NCBI RefSeq assembly: GCF_001011155.1
Contig: NZ_CP011481.1
Location: 1 to 64,000, forward strand
DNA: 64,000 bases
Direction: 5' to 3'
Source of the DNA: Hoeflea sp. IMCC20628
Lineage (GTDB): Bacteria > Pseudomonadota > Alphaproteobacteria > Rhizobiales > Rhizobiaceae
Shown: piece by piece, positions 8,812 to 17,467 of the stretch
Layout: each line of letters opens with the position of its first letter
Numbering within the stretch: the stretch's first letter is position 1
Made by a program: the position numbers and the translations under genes
Notes under the pieces: model-generated
What the model saw: the letters and a program-made list of their open reading frames with translations, nothing else
Database searches by the model: none
Told to the model about the DNA's origin: nothing

Positions 8812-10241
8812 TCCACCGCCTCCGTCGCAGGAGACAATCCGAGACCGTCAGGATGGCGCATCATGTAAGCGCCAAGCACTACGAGCGCTAGAACCACCAC
8901 GACGACAACAGGTGCCAGGCTGCGCTTTTCCGATTGCGAGAAGGCCAGTCGAAGGAACACGGCAACCACCACCATCAACAGCACGAACAGGATCACCGGC
9001 CCGGCCTGAGCGCGCAACGCGGTCTCCTGAGCGTTGGGAGCAGCAACTTCCAGCGGTGCCACATAGATAAGCTCAGGCTCTATCGGGGCGAGCATCTGTG
9101 ATGAGAATACAGGCTCGGTTGCATCATTGGCCTGTGGGGCATTGGCTGCGTTCGGATAATCAAATGTCGCATGCAGGATCACCCCGAGCGCTACCACCGA
9201 CAAAGCAACGAAATACAAGAGCGGAGAGAAATTGCGCAGATGCCGCTGGATGAAAGGAATGACCAGCGTCAACAGCAGCGAAATGACAAGGATGGAGCCA
9301 TAGGCAAGGTTGGTGACAAAGCTCTGCACTGCGCCGAAATTGAACGTCGCAAGCACGAAGGTGATCAAATAGAGATTGATCGCTCCCAGGAACGAGCCAA
9401 ACACCCCGCCTCGCCCGCCGGCAAGCGACGCACCGCCAAGCACCAGTGCGGTCACCGCAATCAACGTGTAGGTGGTGCCCTGCGAGGGGTCGCCCGACGA
9501 AATAAGCGCCGTAAAGGCAATGGCGGCGAGTCCGGCAAAACACCCTGAAATCAGATGGGCACCGATTCGGACCACAAAGATCGGCACACCGCTGGTGTAG
9601 GCCGCACGTTCATCCGACCCCATCAGACGAAGATGGGTGAAGAAAGCCGTCTGGGTGAACAGCAACCATCCCATCGAGGCCAGTACCAATATTAACAGCA
9701 CCGGCGAGAAGATTGAGGTGCCGAGTCCCCAATCAGCCATCCACTGCGGCGCAACGCCACCGGGGCGCGGCAGAATGACAAGATTGAGGCCTGAAAGCGC
9801 CAGATAGCCTGATAGCGAGACAATGATCGGCTGAACTCGCACATAAATGACGATCAGCGCAAAAATCAGCTGGTAAGCGGCACCAACGGCAATCGCATAG
9901 GCGAAAACTGCGATCGGGTTTTCGAGCACTCCGGCACCATGAAGCTGGATCAGCGTCACATTGACAAAGCCGATCAGCGGGCCGACCGACAGGTCGACGG
10001 TTCCGCGGCCTGAGATCACCACTGCCATCAGCGCGTAGGTGGCAAGAATGAGCGGCGTTGCGACGATGATCGCGCTGCCGATGCCCGCACTTGTCACCAG
10101 GCTCGGCGAGCGCAACACAGCCAGGCCAAGCAGCAGGAAGAACAGGCTGATCGGCACTAGCAGGAACGGATAGGAGCGCCCACCCTGGGGCGTTTCTTCC
10201 GTCGAAGCCGCAGCTTTGGGCAATGTGGTTGCTTGGCTCAC
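8808..10241 (-). CDS. ribose-type (CUT2) ABC transporter permease with C-terminal extension
   Basis: 477 residues. The CUT2 signatures are visible as GRGTVDLSVGPLIGFVN in the first third and LVLGGASLAGGRGGVFGS in the middle. A standard permease would end near residue 330; here about 140 further residues add a helix (about 333-355), a Pro/Ala/Glu-rich presumably periplasmic stretch and two more hydrophobic segments at the end. It should pair with the next permease to form the channel. The gene overlaps its neighbours on both sides by 4 bases (ATGA at 10238-10241 and 8808-8811), so ATPase and both permeases are translationally coupled. Substrate not determinable from sequence. Confidence 0.86.
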   Translation of the reverse strand: MSQATTLPKAAASTEETPQGGRSYPFLLVPISLFFLLLGLAVLRSPSLVTSAGIGSAIIVATPLILATYALMAVVISGRGTVDLSVGPLIGFVNVTLIQLHGAGVLENPIAVFAYAIAVGAAYQLIFALIVIYVRVQPIIVSLSGYLALSGLNLVILPRPGGVAPQWMADWGLGTSIFSPVLLILVLASMGWLLFTQTAFFTHLRLMGSDERAAYTSGVPIFVVRIGAHLISGCFAGLAAIAFTALISSGDPSQGTTYTLIAVTALVLGGASLAGGRGGVFGSFLGAINLYLITFVLATFNFGAVQSFVTNLAYGSILVISLLLTLVIPFIQRHLRNFSPLLYFVALSVVALGVILHATFDYPNAANAPQANDATEPVFSSQMLAPIEPELIYVAPLEVAAPNAQETALRAQAGPVILFVLLMVVVAVFLRLAFSQSEKRSLAPVVVVVVLALVVLGAYMMRHPDGLGLSPATEAVE

Positions 10242-12067
10242 AGCTTCACCTGCCGCGGTTGAAGTGTATCCGGATCAAACTCGACAATCTTGATGGGGCT
10301 GCCTCCAGCCATCGTTCTGGTGGGGGGCCCGAGTGCTGTCTTGACCGTTGCCAGCTCGATCGACGCGACATTTACAGACTTGTTGCTGGCAGGCTTTATA
10401 TGATCGGGAACTGTCACGCTGACCCGAACACCATCAGATGAAGTGGCTGCACCACCTTTCGAACCTGAAGCCGCGCGGCCGGGAAGTAGCCCGTATTCAG
10501 TGGTCAGACCCTGCCCTCCGGTCTGCCCGAACATGGCCTCGAGAATGGTCTTGGGATCAAGCCGTCTGCCATCGAACGCATCAAATGGAGCGCCATCGCG
10601 GAACACGATCACCCTCGTAGCAAAGCCCAGAAACTCCTCGAGTTCGGAGGACATGTAGACGACCGACTTGCCCTCCTTGGCGAAGGTGCGAAGGTGTTTG
10701 TACAGCTCTGTCTTTGCGCCAACATCAATGCCGCGCGCCGGATCATTGAGAACGATGATATCAGGCCGCATGGCAAAACCGCGGCCGATCAGAACCTTTT
10801 GCTGATTGCCGCCAGATAACGAGGTGATCTTGTCATCGCGCATGCCGAACTTGATTAGCAGGTTCTCGGTTTCACGTTTGAAGATCGCGCCGAGCGTTTC
10901 CCGATCGATAATGCCGAGAATGCCGGCTCGCTTCTTTTCGCGATAGAGCGGCATGACCATGTTTTCAAAGATCGACAGAGACGCGAAGATGCCTTCCTTC
11001 TTGCGGTCTCCCGAAACATAGGTGACATGCTGCGCAACGGCTTCAGCAAGAGTGCGTACCGCATGCAATTCGCCATGGCGGTCGCGAACCTGTATCAGCC
11101 CGTGGGCCGCTTCCTGAATACCCGCGAGTACGCGGACAAAGCCATCCTGCCCCTGTCCATCAAGACCGGCGACACCGACAATCTCACCCCGGCGCAATTC
11201 AAAATCGAATTGCCGCCCCTCGGGCCAGATCGCCAAATTTTCGGCGTGGAGCGCAATGGTATTGTCTTGCGGTTGCGGAGCCTGATGCGCGTGATGAGCG
11301 TCGCCCTGATCTTCGCCTGTCATCAGTGCGAGCAGGTTCTTCTCGGTGATCTCGTGCTTTTCCAGCACGCCGACATCGCGTCCGTCGCGCAAGACAGTGG
11401 CGCGATCAGATATCCGGATCAGCTCGGCAATCCTGTGGGTGACGATAAGTACTGTCGTGCCGCCGTCGCGCAGAGCACGCATTTTGGCAAACAAGCGCTC
11501 TGTGCTGTCAAAATCCAGTGCGGCGGAGCTTTCATCCAGAATGAGGATCTTCGGCTCGCTCAAAAGCGCCCGGGCAATGGTGATCCATTGTTTGAGACCC
11601 AGCGGGAGTGTTCCCACCAGTGCGAAAGGATCGACCGCCTCGCCTGAAAGTTCGCGCATCAGGTCAGCCGCACGGCGAACCTTGTGGTCTTGCGACATCT
11701 TCTTGGTGAACAGCGAGTCCGCTCCCATGAAGATGTTGTCGACGACCGAACTTTCGTCAGCGACCAGCACTTCCTGGTAGACCGTTGAAATGCCCAGAGC
11801 CCGGCTCTCGGCCGGCGTCGACGGGGTCTCCCCCAGGATGGAAACCGATCCGCTGTCAATTGGCAGAATGCCGGAAACCACCTTGGCCATCGTGCTCTTG
11901 CCGCAGCCATTTCCGCCCACCACCGCATGTATCTCACCCGCACGGGCCGAGAAGCTTGCGCCATCGAGCGCACGCGTCGGTCCGAAATACTTCTTCACAT
12001 TGCGCACGACGATGGTCTCGCGACCCGGTGCAGCTGGTGTGATGTCAGTGGGGTGAGGGGGCATCAT
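10238..12067 (-). CDS. ribose-type (CUT2) ABC transporter double ATPase
   Basis: 609 residues with two nucleotide-binding domains as in RbsA. The first has Walker A GGNGCGKST (51-59) and Walker B ILILDESSAALD. The second has a degenerate Walker A (GLDGQGQDGF), a good signature SLSGGNQQKVLIGRG and Walker B IIVLNDPARGID, which is the usual asymmetry of the family. RbsA-like proteins are about 500 residues; the last 100 here form an unusual Ser/Gly/Thr-rich and Val-rich tail ending in PIKIVEFDPDTLQPRQVKL. The string KIVEFD recurs at the very N-terminus of the lactonase encoded upstream. Cytoplasmic energiser of the importer. The gap to the binding-protein gene is 63 bases. Confidence 0.9.
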   Translation of the reverse strand: MMPPHPTDITPAAPGRETIVVRNVKKYFGPTRALDGASFSARAGEIHAVVGGNGCGKSTMAKVVSGILPIDSGSVSILGETPSTPAESRALGISTVYQEVLVADESSVVDNIFMGADSLFTKKMSQDHKVRRAADLMRELSGEAVDPFALVGTLPLGLKQWITIARALLSEPKILILDESSAALDFDSTERLFAKMRALRDGGTTVLIVTHRIAELIRISDRATVLRDGRDVGVLEKHEITEKNLLALMTGEDQGDAHHAHQAPQPQDNTIALHAENLAIWPEGRQFDFELRRGEIVGVAGLDGQGQDGFVRVLAGIQEAAHGLIQVRDRHGELHAVRTLAEAVAQHVTYVSGDRKKEGIFASLSIFENMVMPLYREKKRAGILGIIDRETLGAIFKRETENLLIKFGMRDDKITSLSGGNQQKVLIGRGFAMRPDIIVLNDPARGIDVGAKTELYKHLRTFAKEGKSVVYMSSELEEFLGFATRVIVFRDGAPFDAFDGRRLDPKTILEAMFGQTGGQGLTTEYGLLPGRAASGSKGGAATSSDGVRVSVTVPDHIKPASNKSVNVASIELATVKTALGPPTRTMAGGSPIKIVEFDPDTLQPRQVKL

Positions 12068-12130
12068 TGTTCCGGCAAAAACTGGTTGGAAAATCGAGGG
12101 GCCATCACCAGGATGGCCCCGCTGGTTCGC

Positions 12131-13306
12131 CTACTTGGCGGTGTATTTTTTCGGGTCTGCAGGCTTCAGGAAGAAATCATCCAGATAGTCGGATGAACCA
12201 CCCCAACGATCGGCACCGACAGCAAGCCAGTCGGGTGAATCAACGCTGCAATCTTCATTCATCACCTTGGTCAGGTCTTCATGGGTCATCTTGATCGGAT
12301 CAACCAGAACCGATTGGATCTTCGGACCCTGGCCCTGAAGCGTACGCATCATGATGTTCCAGATCAGCTGCATTTCATCAGCTGGCGGCCAGACCTGGTA
12401 GGAAGCGGTGATGTAGTCGGGGTTATTGCGCCAGTAGCACAGCGCTCCCAATTCACCACCGATGGCCACTGGCACATCGCCACGACCCGACTGCTGCACA
12501 GCGCGCAGAACGCCCATTTCAGCTGCCGACTGGACCACGATGCCATCGAGCTTGCCCGGGTGGGTGGCGAGCCATTTCTGGACTTCCCCCTGTGCAACCT
12601 GGTCGGTCCACATGCCTGCAACCGAACCAACGACCTTGACGCCGGGTGCGGAAGCAAGACCTGCCTTGACGCCACGGTCCTGACTGTCAGAACCCGATGT
12701 TCCGGGAATGCCTTCGACAACCAGCACATTGCCTTCGCCGCCGATCTGCTCAGCCATGTTCTTGCCGATCTCGAAGCCGGCAACCTGGTAGTTGACCGAC
12801 GAGTTGATCGCATATGGCGAAGTCAGGTAGCCCGTCAGCGAGAATACCGGCACCCCTTTGTCAGCCGCATATTGGACGGTCTGGTTCAGAGCAGTCGGGT
12901 TCGAGCAACAGACGATGATGGCGTCCACGCCCTGGTCGACCAGCTGGCGCATCTGCTGGATCTGGGTCGAGTCATTCAGGTTGGACTGGGTGATGATAAC
13001 CTCATCAAGCAGGCCGAGCTCTTTCCACTCGGGAATGATGACGTTCTGAAGCTCGTTCATTGCACCGGCGCGCCAGGTATTGCCGGCATAGGAGCTGGCG
13101 TAACCGATCTTCCATGGTGGCGGGTTCTTCGCCACAAAATCGCGCCAGGCGCTCGGGCCAATCGGCTGAGCCGGATCAAGCATGTCCGGATTGTAAAGCC
13201 GGGCTGCAACGTCCGGGTTGATTTCATCGATACCTTCGGCATGCACATTGATGGCACCGAGCGCCAAAAATCCTGCCGCAAGGGCAAATTTGCTAAGCTT
13301 TTTCAT
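12131..13306 (-). CDS. ribose-type ABC transporter substrate-binding protein
   Basis: 391 residues from ATG 13306, chosen because AGGAGA lies just upstream; an in-frame ATG 24 bases earlier lacks a ribosome site. A Sec signal peptide ends at about residue 23 (AINVHA). The mature part is a type I periplasmic binding protein: WKIGYASSYAGNTWR starts the first lobe and VDQGVDAIIVCCSNPTALN is the typical first hinge strand. It would bind a sugar or related polyol in the periplasm and hand it to the permeases. The 154-base gap upstream is the largest inside the run and contains a small palindrome (13350-13362), so an extra promoter or a processing site is possible there. Confidence 0.88.
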   Translation of the reverse strand: MKKLSKFALAAGFLALGAINVHAEGIDEINPDVAARLYNPDMLDPAQPIGPSAWRDFVAKNPPPWKIGYASSYAGNTWRAGAMNELQNVIIPEWKELGLLDEVIITQSNLNDSTQIQQMRQLVDQGVDAIIVCCSNPTALNQTVQYAADKGVPVFSLTGYLTSPYAINSSVNYQVAGFEIGKNMAEQIGGEGNVLVVEGIPGTSGSDSQDRGVKAGLASAPGVKVVGSVAGMWTDQVAQGEVQKWLATHPGKLDGIVVQSAAEMGVLRAVQQSGRGDVPVAIGGELGALCYWRNNPDYITASYQVWPPADEMQLIWNIMMRTLQGQGPKIQSVLVDPIKMTHEDLTKVMNEDCSVDSPDWLAVGADRWGGSSDYLDDFFLKPADPKKYTAK

Positions 13307-13460
13307 GAACTGCGTCTCCTCTATCCTCATTTACAGGCATTCACCTCCTCAGGAATATCCTGCGGTGGATTTCTTCCGAACAAGCTATTGATTTTGCTTT
13401 GCAAAACCCCTCCCGCCCGTTTTAACCGACCTCCCAGACGCAATTTGCCGCGTTGGCGGA

Positions 13461-14396
13461 TCAGTCGTAAAAATCATAGGGAGCCTTCTGAAAGGTTTCC
13501 CAATTGTCCGGATCATGACCGGTCACCACCATCGCGCCGGTGTCCTCGGCAATGCGCCGAAGCTTGGCGACCGATTTTGCCGCATCACTCGAAGAAACGA
13601 CCAGGCCGGGCAATGCCTTGTTGTTCCAGTGATCCAGCGTATAGGCCGCATCAATGGTCAGGAGCACAGGTCCGGTGTTGGGCAAAGTAATCAGGAATGA
13701 CATGTGTCCGGTCGAGTGACCGGGTGTGAAAATCATGCGAATGACGCCGTCGCCGTAAAGGTCGAAATTGTCGGTGTATTCGCCACCGAGAAATTTCCAG
13801 TCCAGGCCCGGGCGATCAAAATCAGCCCGGATATAGGCGCCGGCCGCGAACCATTGCGGCTTGAACGCATAGTCATATTCACTCCGCTGGACGATATATT
13901 GCGCCCTGGGAAACCGGCCGATTGCGCCAGTGTGATCAAGATGGAGATGCGACTGCAGCACGTAACGGACATTGCTCGGCTCGACCCCGACGAGGCGGCA
14001 CTGGTCAACGCAATTGTCGGCGATGTTCATAACCGGGTTATAGGCATCGACGACCGCGCCCCAATGGCCACGCTTGTCGATGGCGGCTTCAACGGCATTG
14101 CCGCCATCAATCACTACGTTGCCCATGGGATGCTTGATAAGGAACCACGGCACAGGGATTTCGAAATCACTCTCGCCTTGGTTCATCTTGATGTATTTGA
14201 CTTTGGTTTGCAGGGTTCCGGTCTGGAACATGTGCAACTCGATACCAGAGGATTTGCGCGTGCGGCGGCCGGGATCAGGTGCCCGGTGGCTGAAGTCAGG
14301 CCGCGGCGCAAGACTGCTCGCGCTCGATTTCGACGATGCCGCGGCATTCTCGACTTCCACCCGCTGACCTTTATCATCGAATTCTACGATCTTCAT
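13461..14396 (-). CDS. attM: metallo-beta-lactamase-fold lactonase, AttM/BlcC/AiiB type
   Basis: 311 residues. The zinc motif HLHLDH (150-155) lies within QSHLHLDHTGAIGRF, and later ligands appear in FTPGHSTGHMSF, TIDAAYTLDHW and VVTGHDPD. The spacing and the words KMNQG, DGGNA and RGHWG match, from memory, the Agrobacterium lactonase AttM/BlcC and AiiB, which open gamma-butyrolactone and N-acyl-homoserine lactones. AttM would start near Met56 here; the extra 55 residues are Ser/Arg-rich and begin MKIVEFDDKGQRV. They look truly translated because AAGGG precedes ATG 14396. It stands between the alpha/beta hydrolase gene (56 bases upstream) and the importer. Likely cytoplasmic; the true lactone is unknown. 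Confidence 0.9.
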   Translation of the reverse strand: MKIVEFDDKGQRVEVENAAASSKSSASSLAPRPDFSHRAPDPGRRTRKSSGIELHMFQTGTLQTKVKYIKMNQGESDFEIPVPWFLIKHPMGNVVIDGGNAVEAAIDKRGHWGAVVDAYNPVMNIADNCVDQCRLVGVEPSNVRYVLQSHLHLDHTGAIGRFPRAQYIVQRSEYDYAFKPQWFAAGAYIRADFDRPGLDWKFLGGEYTDNFDLYGDGVIRMIFTPGHSTGHMSFLITLPNTGPVLLTIDAAYTLDHWNNKALPGLVVSSSDAAKSVAKLRRIAEDTGAMVVTGHDPDNWETFQKAPYDFYD

Positions 14397-14452
14397 AAAG
14401 CTAACCCTTGATTTGCGGTCTTCCCGGCAATCAGTCGCAACGGCGCGACTGA

Positions 14453-15301
14453 TCAGGACTTTGATTCAATGATGCGAAGCGCTTCCTTGAGGTAGACGGC
14501 GAAAAGCGGATAGTTTTCCGACATCGGGAAATGTCCGATGTCTTCCATCTCGATATAGATGCCGCCGGGAATCTGCCGGGCGGTATTCTCCGTGGCGTCA
14601 GGCGGCGTGAGATAATCGTAGGTCCCGGTCATCATGATCACTGGGCAGCGGCGGGTATCGATGTTTCCCAACTGGCCGCGCATGTCGTGGTCAATGGAAT
14701 AGAAATGCAGATCGCCTTTGAACACTTCGGCGCCTTGCGTGTAATAGTGCCAGGTCTGCCAGCGATCCTGTTCCGGGCTTTGCGGCGCCATCAGATCCCA
14801 CACGCCTGATGCGCAAACCTGCGCAGCGTTGGCATGCGGATGCCGCCACAAATCCAGAAAGAAGCCTGGCGCATGTTCGGCGGCCTCGACCGGGATCACG
14901 GCGCGATACTTGTCGGGATGATGTAGCGCCAGTTGCAGCGCCACATTGCCTCCGAAGGAAGACCCCATGAAAATCGGGCGATCCAGTTCGAGAGCCTCGC
15001 AAAAGGCATTGATGAAATTCATGAAGTGTTCGGCGGTCAGGAGGTACTCCTCCTTCCACCATTCACGGTTAGTCGGCGGGTCGGACTTGCCATGGCGAGC
15101 CAGATCATAGGCAATGACATCGTAGTTCGCGGTTACATCGGGGTCTTCAAGCAATCCGCGCCATTGGTGATTGTGACAGCCTGCGGTGTGTTGGCAGACC
15201 AGCGGAACGCCGCTACCATTGCGCAGATAGAACACCTTGTACTCGTAGCCATCGACCTCGATGGTGACATACCGACCGACTACCGGTGAGTGCTTGGCCA
15301 T
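14453..15301 (-). CDS. alpha/beta hydrolase
   Basis: 282 residues from ATG 15301, preferred over ATG 15313 because GGAG lies 6 bases ahead of it. The nucleophile elbow GSSFGGN places the catalytic Ser near residue 115. The oxyanion-loop region CQHTAGCHNHQW, the acid in GTYDYLTPPD and the His in EDIGHFPM complete a standard triad. Such enzymes hydrolyse esters, lactones or C-C bonds in the cytoplasm. With a lactonase next to it, a second hydrolytic step on an acylated or lactonised substrate is plausible; the substrate cannot be read from sequence. It lies 56 bases upstream of the lactonase gene. Confidence 0.85.
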   Translation of the reverse strand: MAKHSPVVGRYVTIEVDGYEYKVFYLRNGSGVPLVCQHTAGCHNHQWRGLLEDPDVTANYDVIAYDLARHGKSDPPTNREWWKEEYLLTAEHFMNFINAFCEALELDRPIFMGSSFGGNVALQLALHHPDKYRAVIPVEAAEHAPGFFLDLWRHPHANAAQVCASGVWDLMAPQSPEQDRWQTWHYYTQGAEVFKGDLHFYSIDHDMRGQLGNIDTRRCPVIMMTGTYDYLTPPDATENTARQIPGGIYIEMEDIGHFPMSENYPLFAVYLKEALRIIESKS

Positions 15302-15357
15302 ACTGGTCTCCATGAATTTTCAAAATGTGGGTGCCGAAAACGGGATCAGCGCCAGAC

Positions 15358-15747
15358 TCATACCGGTACGCCAACTTTGCGCAGCAATTCGAACTGGACC
15401 GTGAAGTTGCGGAGGTTCTGCATTAGGGCCAGGGTGTTACCCTCGATCTTCAGATCGCGCCGAAAGCTTGCCGACCAAATGCCGTGAAACATCGGCGCTG
15501 GAATTGGCCTTGCAAATTCCCGCCATGTCTGGGGGCTGGCGCGCAGTGCAAAGTCATAGGCGTCCATCGGCGCTGGATCGACATTGATGCGATAGACCTT
15601 GCCATCGATCATTTCGACGATGACCTTGGCTGTCCCCATGTCCCAGAGATAAGTACATGTGAAATATTTGGCCATTGCGCCGATTGTCTGATCGCGATCC
15701 GACGCTTCGCTGAACCTGGCGGCCCAGTCTCTAACGCTCATCACCAT
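15358..15747 (-). CDS. small cytoplasmic protein, possibly SCP2-like
   Basis: 129 residues from ATG 15747 (GGGAGAG upstream). No signal peptide or membrane helix. The pattern of a predicted beta-rich first half, then PIPAPMFHGIW and a closing helix with ALMQNLRNF, resembles SCP2 sterol-transfer domains, which bind lipids or fatty acyl groups in a hydrophobic tunnel, but the match is weak and from memory. It is the first gene of the long minus-strand run and faces the IclR regulator across about 150 bases. A substrate-binding role for a hydrophobic lactone or ester is speculative. Confidence 0.55.
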   Translation of the reverse strand: MVMSVRDWAARFSEASDRDQTIGAMAKYFTCTYLWDMGTAKVIVEMIDGKVYRINVDPAPMDAYDFALRASPQTWREFARPIPAPMFHGIWSASFRRDLKIEGNTLALMQNLRNFTVQFELLRKVGVPV

Positions 15748-15846
15748 ACATTTCTCTCCCTGCCGCTCCACCGCGACCGCCGCGAACAAAAATTGTCATC
15801 CGCGGATCAATACTTCAGAAATTGGTCGACCTTCCAACTGGTCGAT

Positions 15847-15880
15847 GTTCAATATGCTGAACACGTTTCTGTAGACAGAA
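15847..15880. promoter_or_regulatory. palindromes in the IclR/operon divergent region
   Basis: Two palindromes lie between the divergent starts: GTTCAATATGCTGAAC (15847-15862, 5-base arms) and TTCTGTAGACAGAA (15867-15880, 6-base arms). A direct repeat TGGTCGA also occurs just to the left, near 15821 and 15838. IclR-family proteins bind such inverted repeats between divergent genes, so these are likely operators for the regulator at 15899. Which one is used is not known. Confidence 0.5.
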
Positions 15881-15898
15881 CGATAGTCATTGGGCTAA

Positions 15899-16732
15899 AT
15901 GATTGTCAAGAAAGATATGAATCCGAAGCTGGAAATTTTCATGAAGCAGGAAGAGACAAAGTCCGCATTGGTACCAGCGCTTGAACGCGGAACACGAATC
16001 CTTGATTTGATTGCACGTTCAAAGAATTATCCGAATCTGTCTGAAATTGCTCGCGAGATCGGCATTGCAAAAAGCAGCGCCCATACGTTGTGCAGCACGC
16101 TGGTTCAGCTTGAGCTGCTGATTCGCCGTCCCGACCAGACCTTCCAGCTCGGACCCCATGTCATGCGCTGGTCGAATGCCTTTACCCAGCAATCCGACGT
16201 GGCCACGGAATTTGCTGCACTTTGGGACCAGGAAAGTGAAATGCCCGGTGCCACCATCACCCTATCTGTGCTCGAAGGAGCCGAAGTGGTTTACATTGCA
16301 GCGCGCAACTCCATCGTCAGCCACTCGATGATTGAGTTTCGGGCCGGAATGCGCCTTCCTGCACCGTTCACCGCAACCGGCAAAGCTTTCCTAAGCAGAA
16401 TGAGCGACTTTGAAGTCCGACGGCTGCTTTCGGATGGGATGCCTGAACCACGCACCCCGCACAGCGTCCAGGCAATCGATGCCCTTCTGAGTGAGCTGTC
16501 CACAATCAGGGATGTCGGCTATTCTTGCGACAATCAACAAGTCGCTGAAGGCATTATTTGTTATGGCGCGTCTGTGCTTGATTCCCGCAACCGTCCAATA
16601 GCAGGAATCGCAGTTAGCCTACCATCTGAACAGCTATCAGATGATCAGACAAGTCAGATTATCGCAAATGTGCAACGCATGGCTGCCCGTCTCTCCGCCA
16701 GAATGGGTGCGGATTTGAAACTGACAGACTAA
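15899..16732 (+). CDS. IclR-family transcriptional regulator
   Basis: 277 residues. An N-terminal winged helix-turn-helix (about 26-85, with YPNLSEIAREIGIAKSSAHT) is followed by an IclR effector-binding domain (about 100-270, with PFTATGKAFLS and GYSCDNQQVAEGIICYGASV). The family senses small carboxylates or lactone products and represses or activates an adjacent catabolic operon. It is divergent from the twelve-gene run, as BlcR/AttJ is adjacent to blcABC in Agrobacterium. The effector could be a hydroxy acid or semialdehyde; this is inferred from neighbourhood only. The start may instead be the internal Met7 or Met15. Confidence 0.88.
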   Translation: MIVKKDMNPKLEIFMKQEETKSALVPALERGTRILDLIARSKNYPNLSEIAREIGIAKSSAHTLCSTLVQLELLIRRPDQTFQLGPHVMRWSNAFTQQSDVATEFAALWDQESEMPGATITLSVLEGAEVVYIAARNSIVSHSMIEFRAGMRLPAPFTATGKAFLSRMSDFEVRRLLSDGMPEPRTPHSVQAIDALLSELSTIRDVGYSCDNQQVAEGIICYGASVLDSRNRPIAGIAVSLPSEQLSDDQTSQIIANVQRMAARLSARMGADLKLTD

Positions 16733-17467
16733 ACTCAGCGTTGGTGCGGGGATCAACAAATGTACGGAATTTGGTCTTTGATGGGCTGGCTTATTTGGTT
16801 GCTCCCGCCGAGGCTCGGCAACGAACGGATTTCGGGCGTCCGCAGGCGAGCATTCGGTTAAGACTGGCGACGTCGATCGCAGCTTCTGTCTGTTGAGCGA
16901 GGAATGCCCGTGCGCGCACGGGCAGGAGCTTTAAAACACCGTTCGTACACGTCTGGAAATTCAGCACAGACCGCCTTTAGTCCTTCAGTGCGCTCATGGA
17001 TACACTGGTCTACCAGCGCGCCATTCACTGACGCGCTGGGGCCTTGCGCAAATTTTCAGTGGTTGGGGTGAGGTGGCATAAATGCTCTGCTTGGCGCATG
17101 CGGCAGGCCGCACGAATCTCACTCTACAAGCTCTGGCGCGCAAGGCCCCAGAACCGGTTGACCGACACTGCGGCAGACTCTTCTGCGCTGAAATCGCCCC
17201 ATGTGCCGACACTCCAGTTGCGCCGTCTGCTACGAGACCACTTCAAGTGCCTCGGCTGGACACAACCGGCCGCTTCGGGCGCTGGATTCAGGCCAGCGGA
17301 AAGCGGCTCAGGGTCGCCTCCTACCTTTGGCCGATTTACTGCTGAACGGTAGCTATCGCAGGTCAGGCCCTCAAAGCGGGCAGACCGCTTACGGCCCCAT
17401 TTCGGTCATTCGTTCAGCTTGCGAAACCAGCCACCTCGCCATTTCGTCGCGTCAAACTGACCACCCT
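16733..17467. other. intergenic, no gene recognised
   Basis: 735 bases between the IclR regulator and the Lrp-type regulator. Short open frames on both strands have skewed composition, no ribosome sites and no recognisable product. It may contain decayed sequence, but I can name none of it. Confidence 0.5.
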
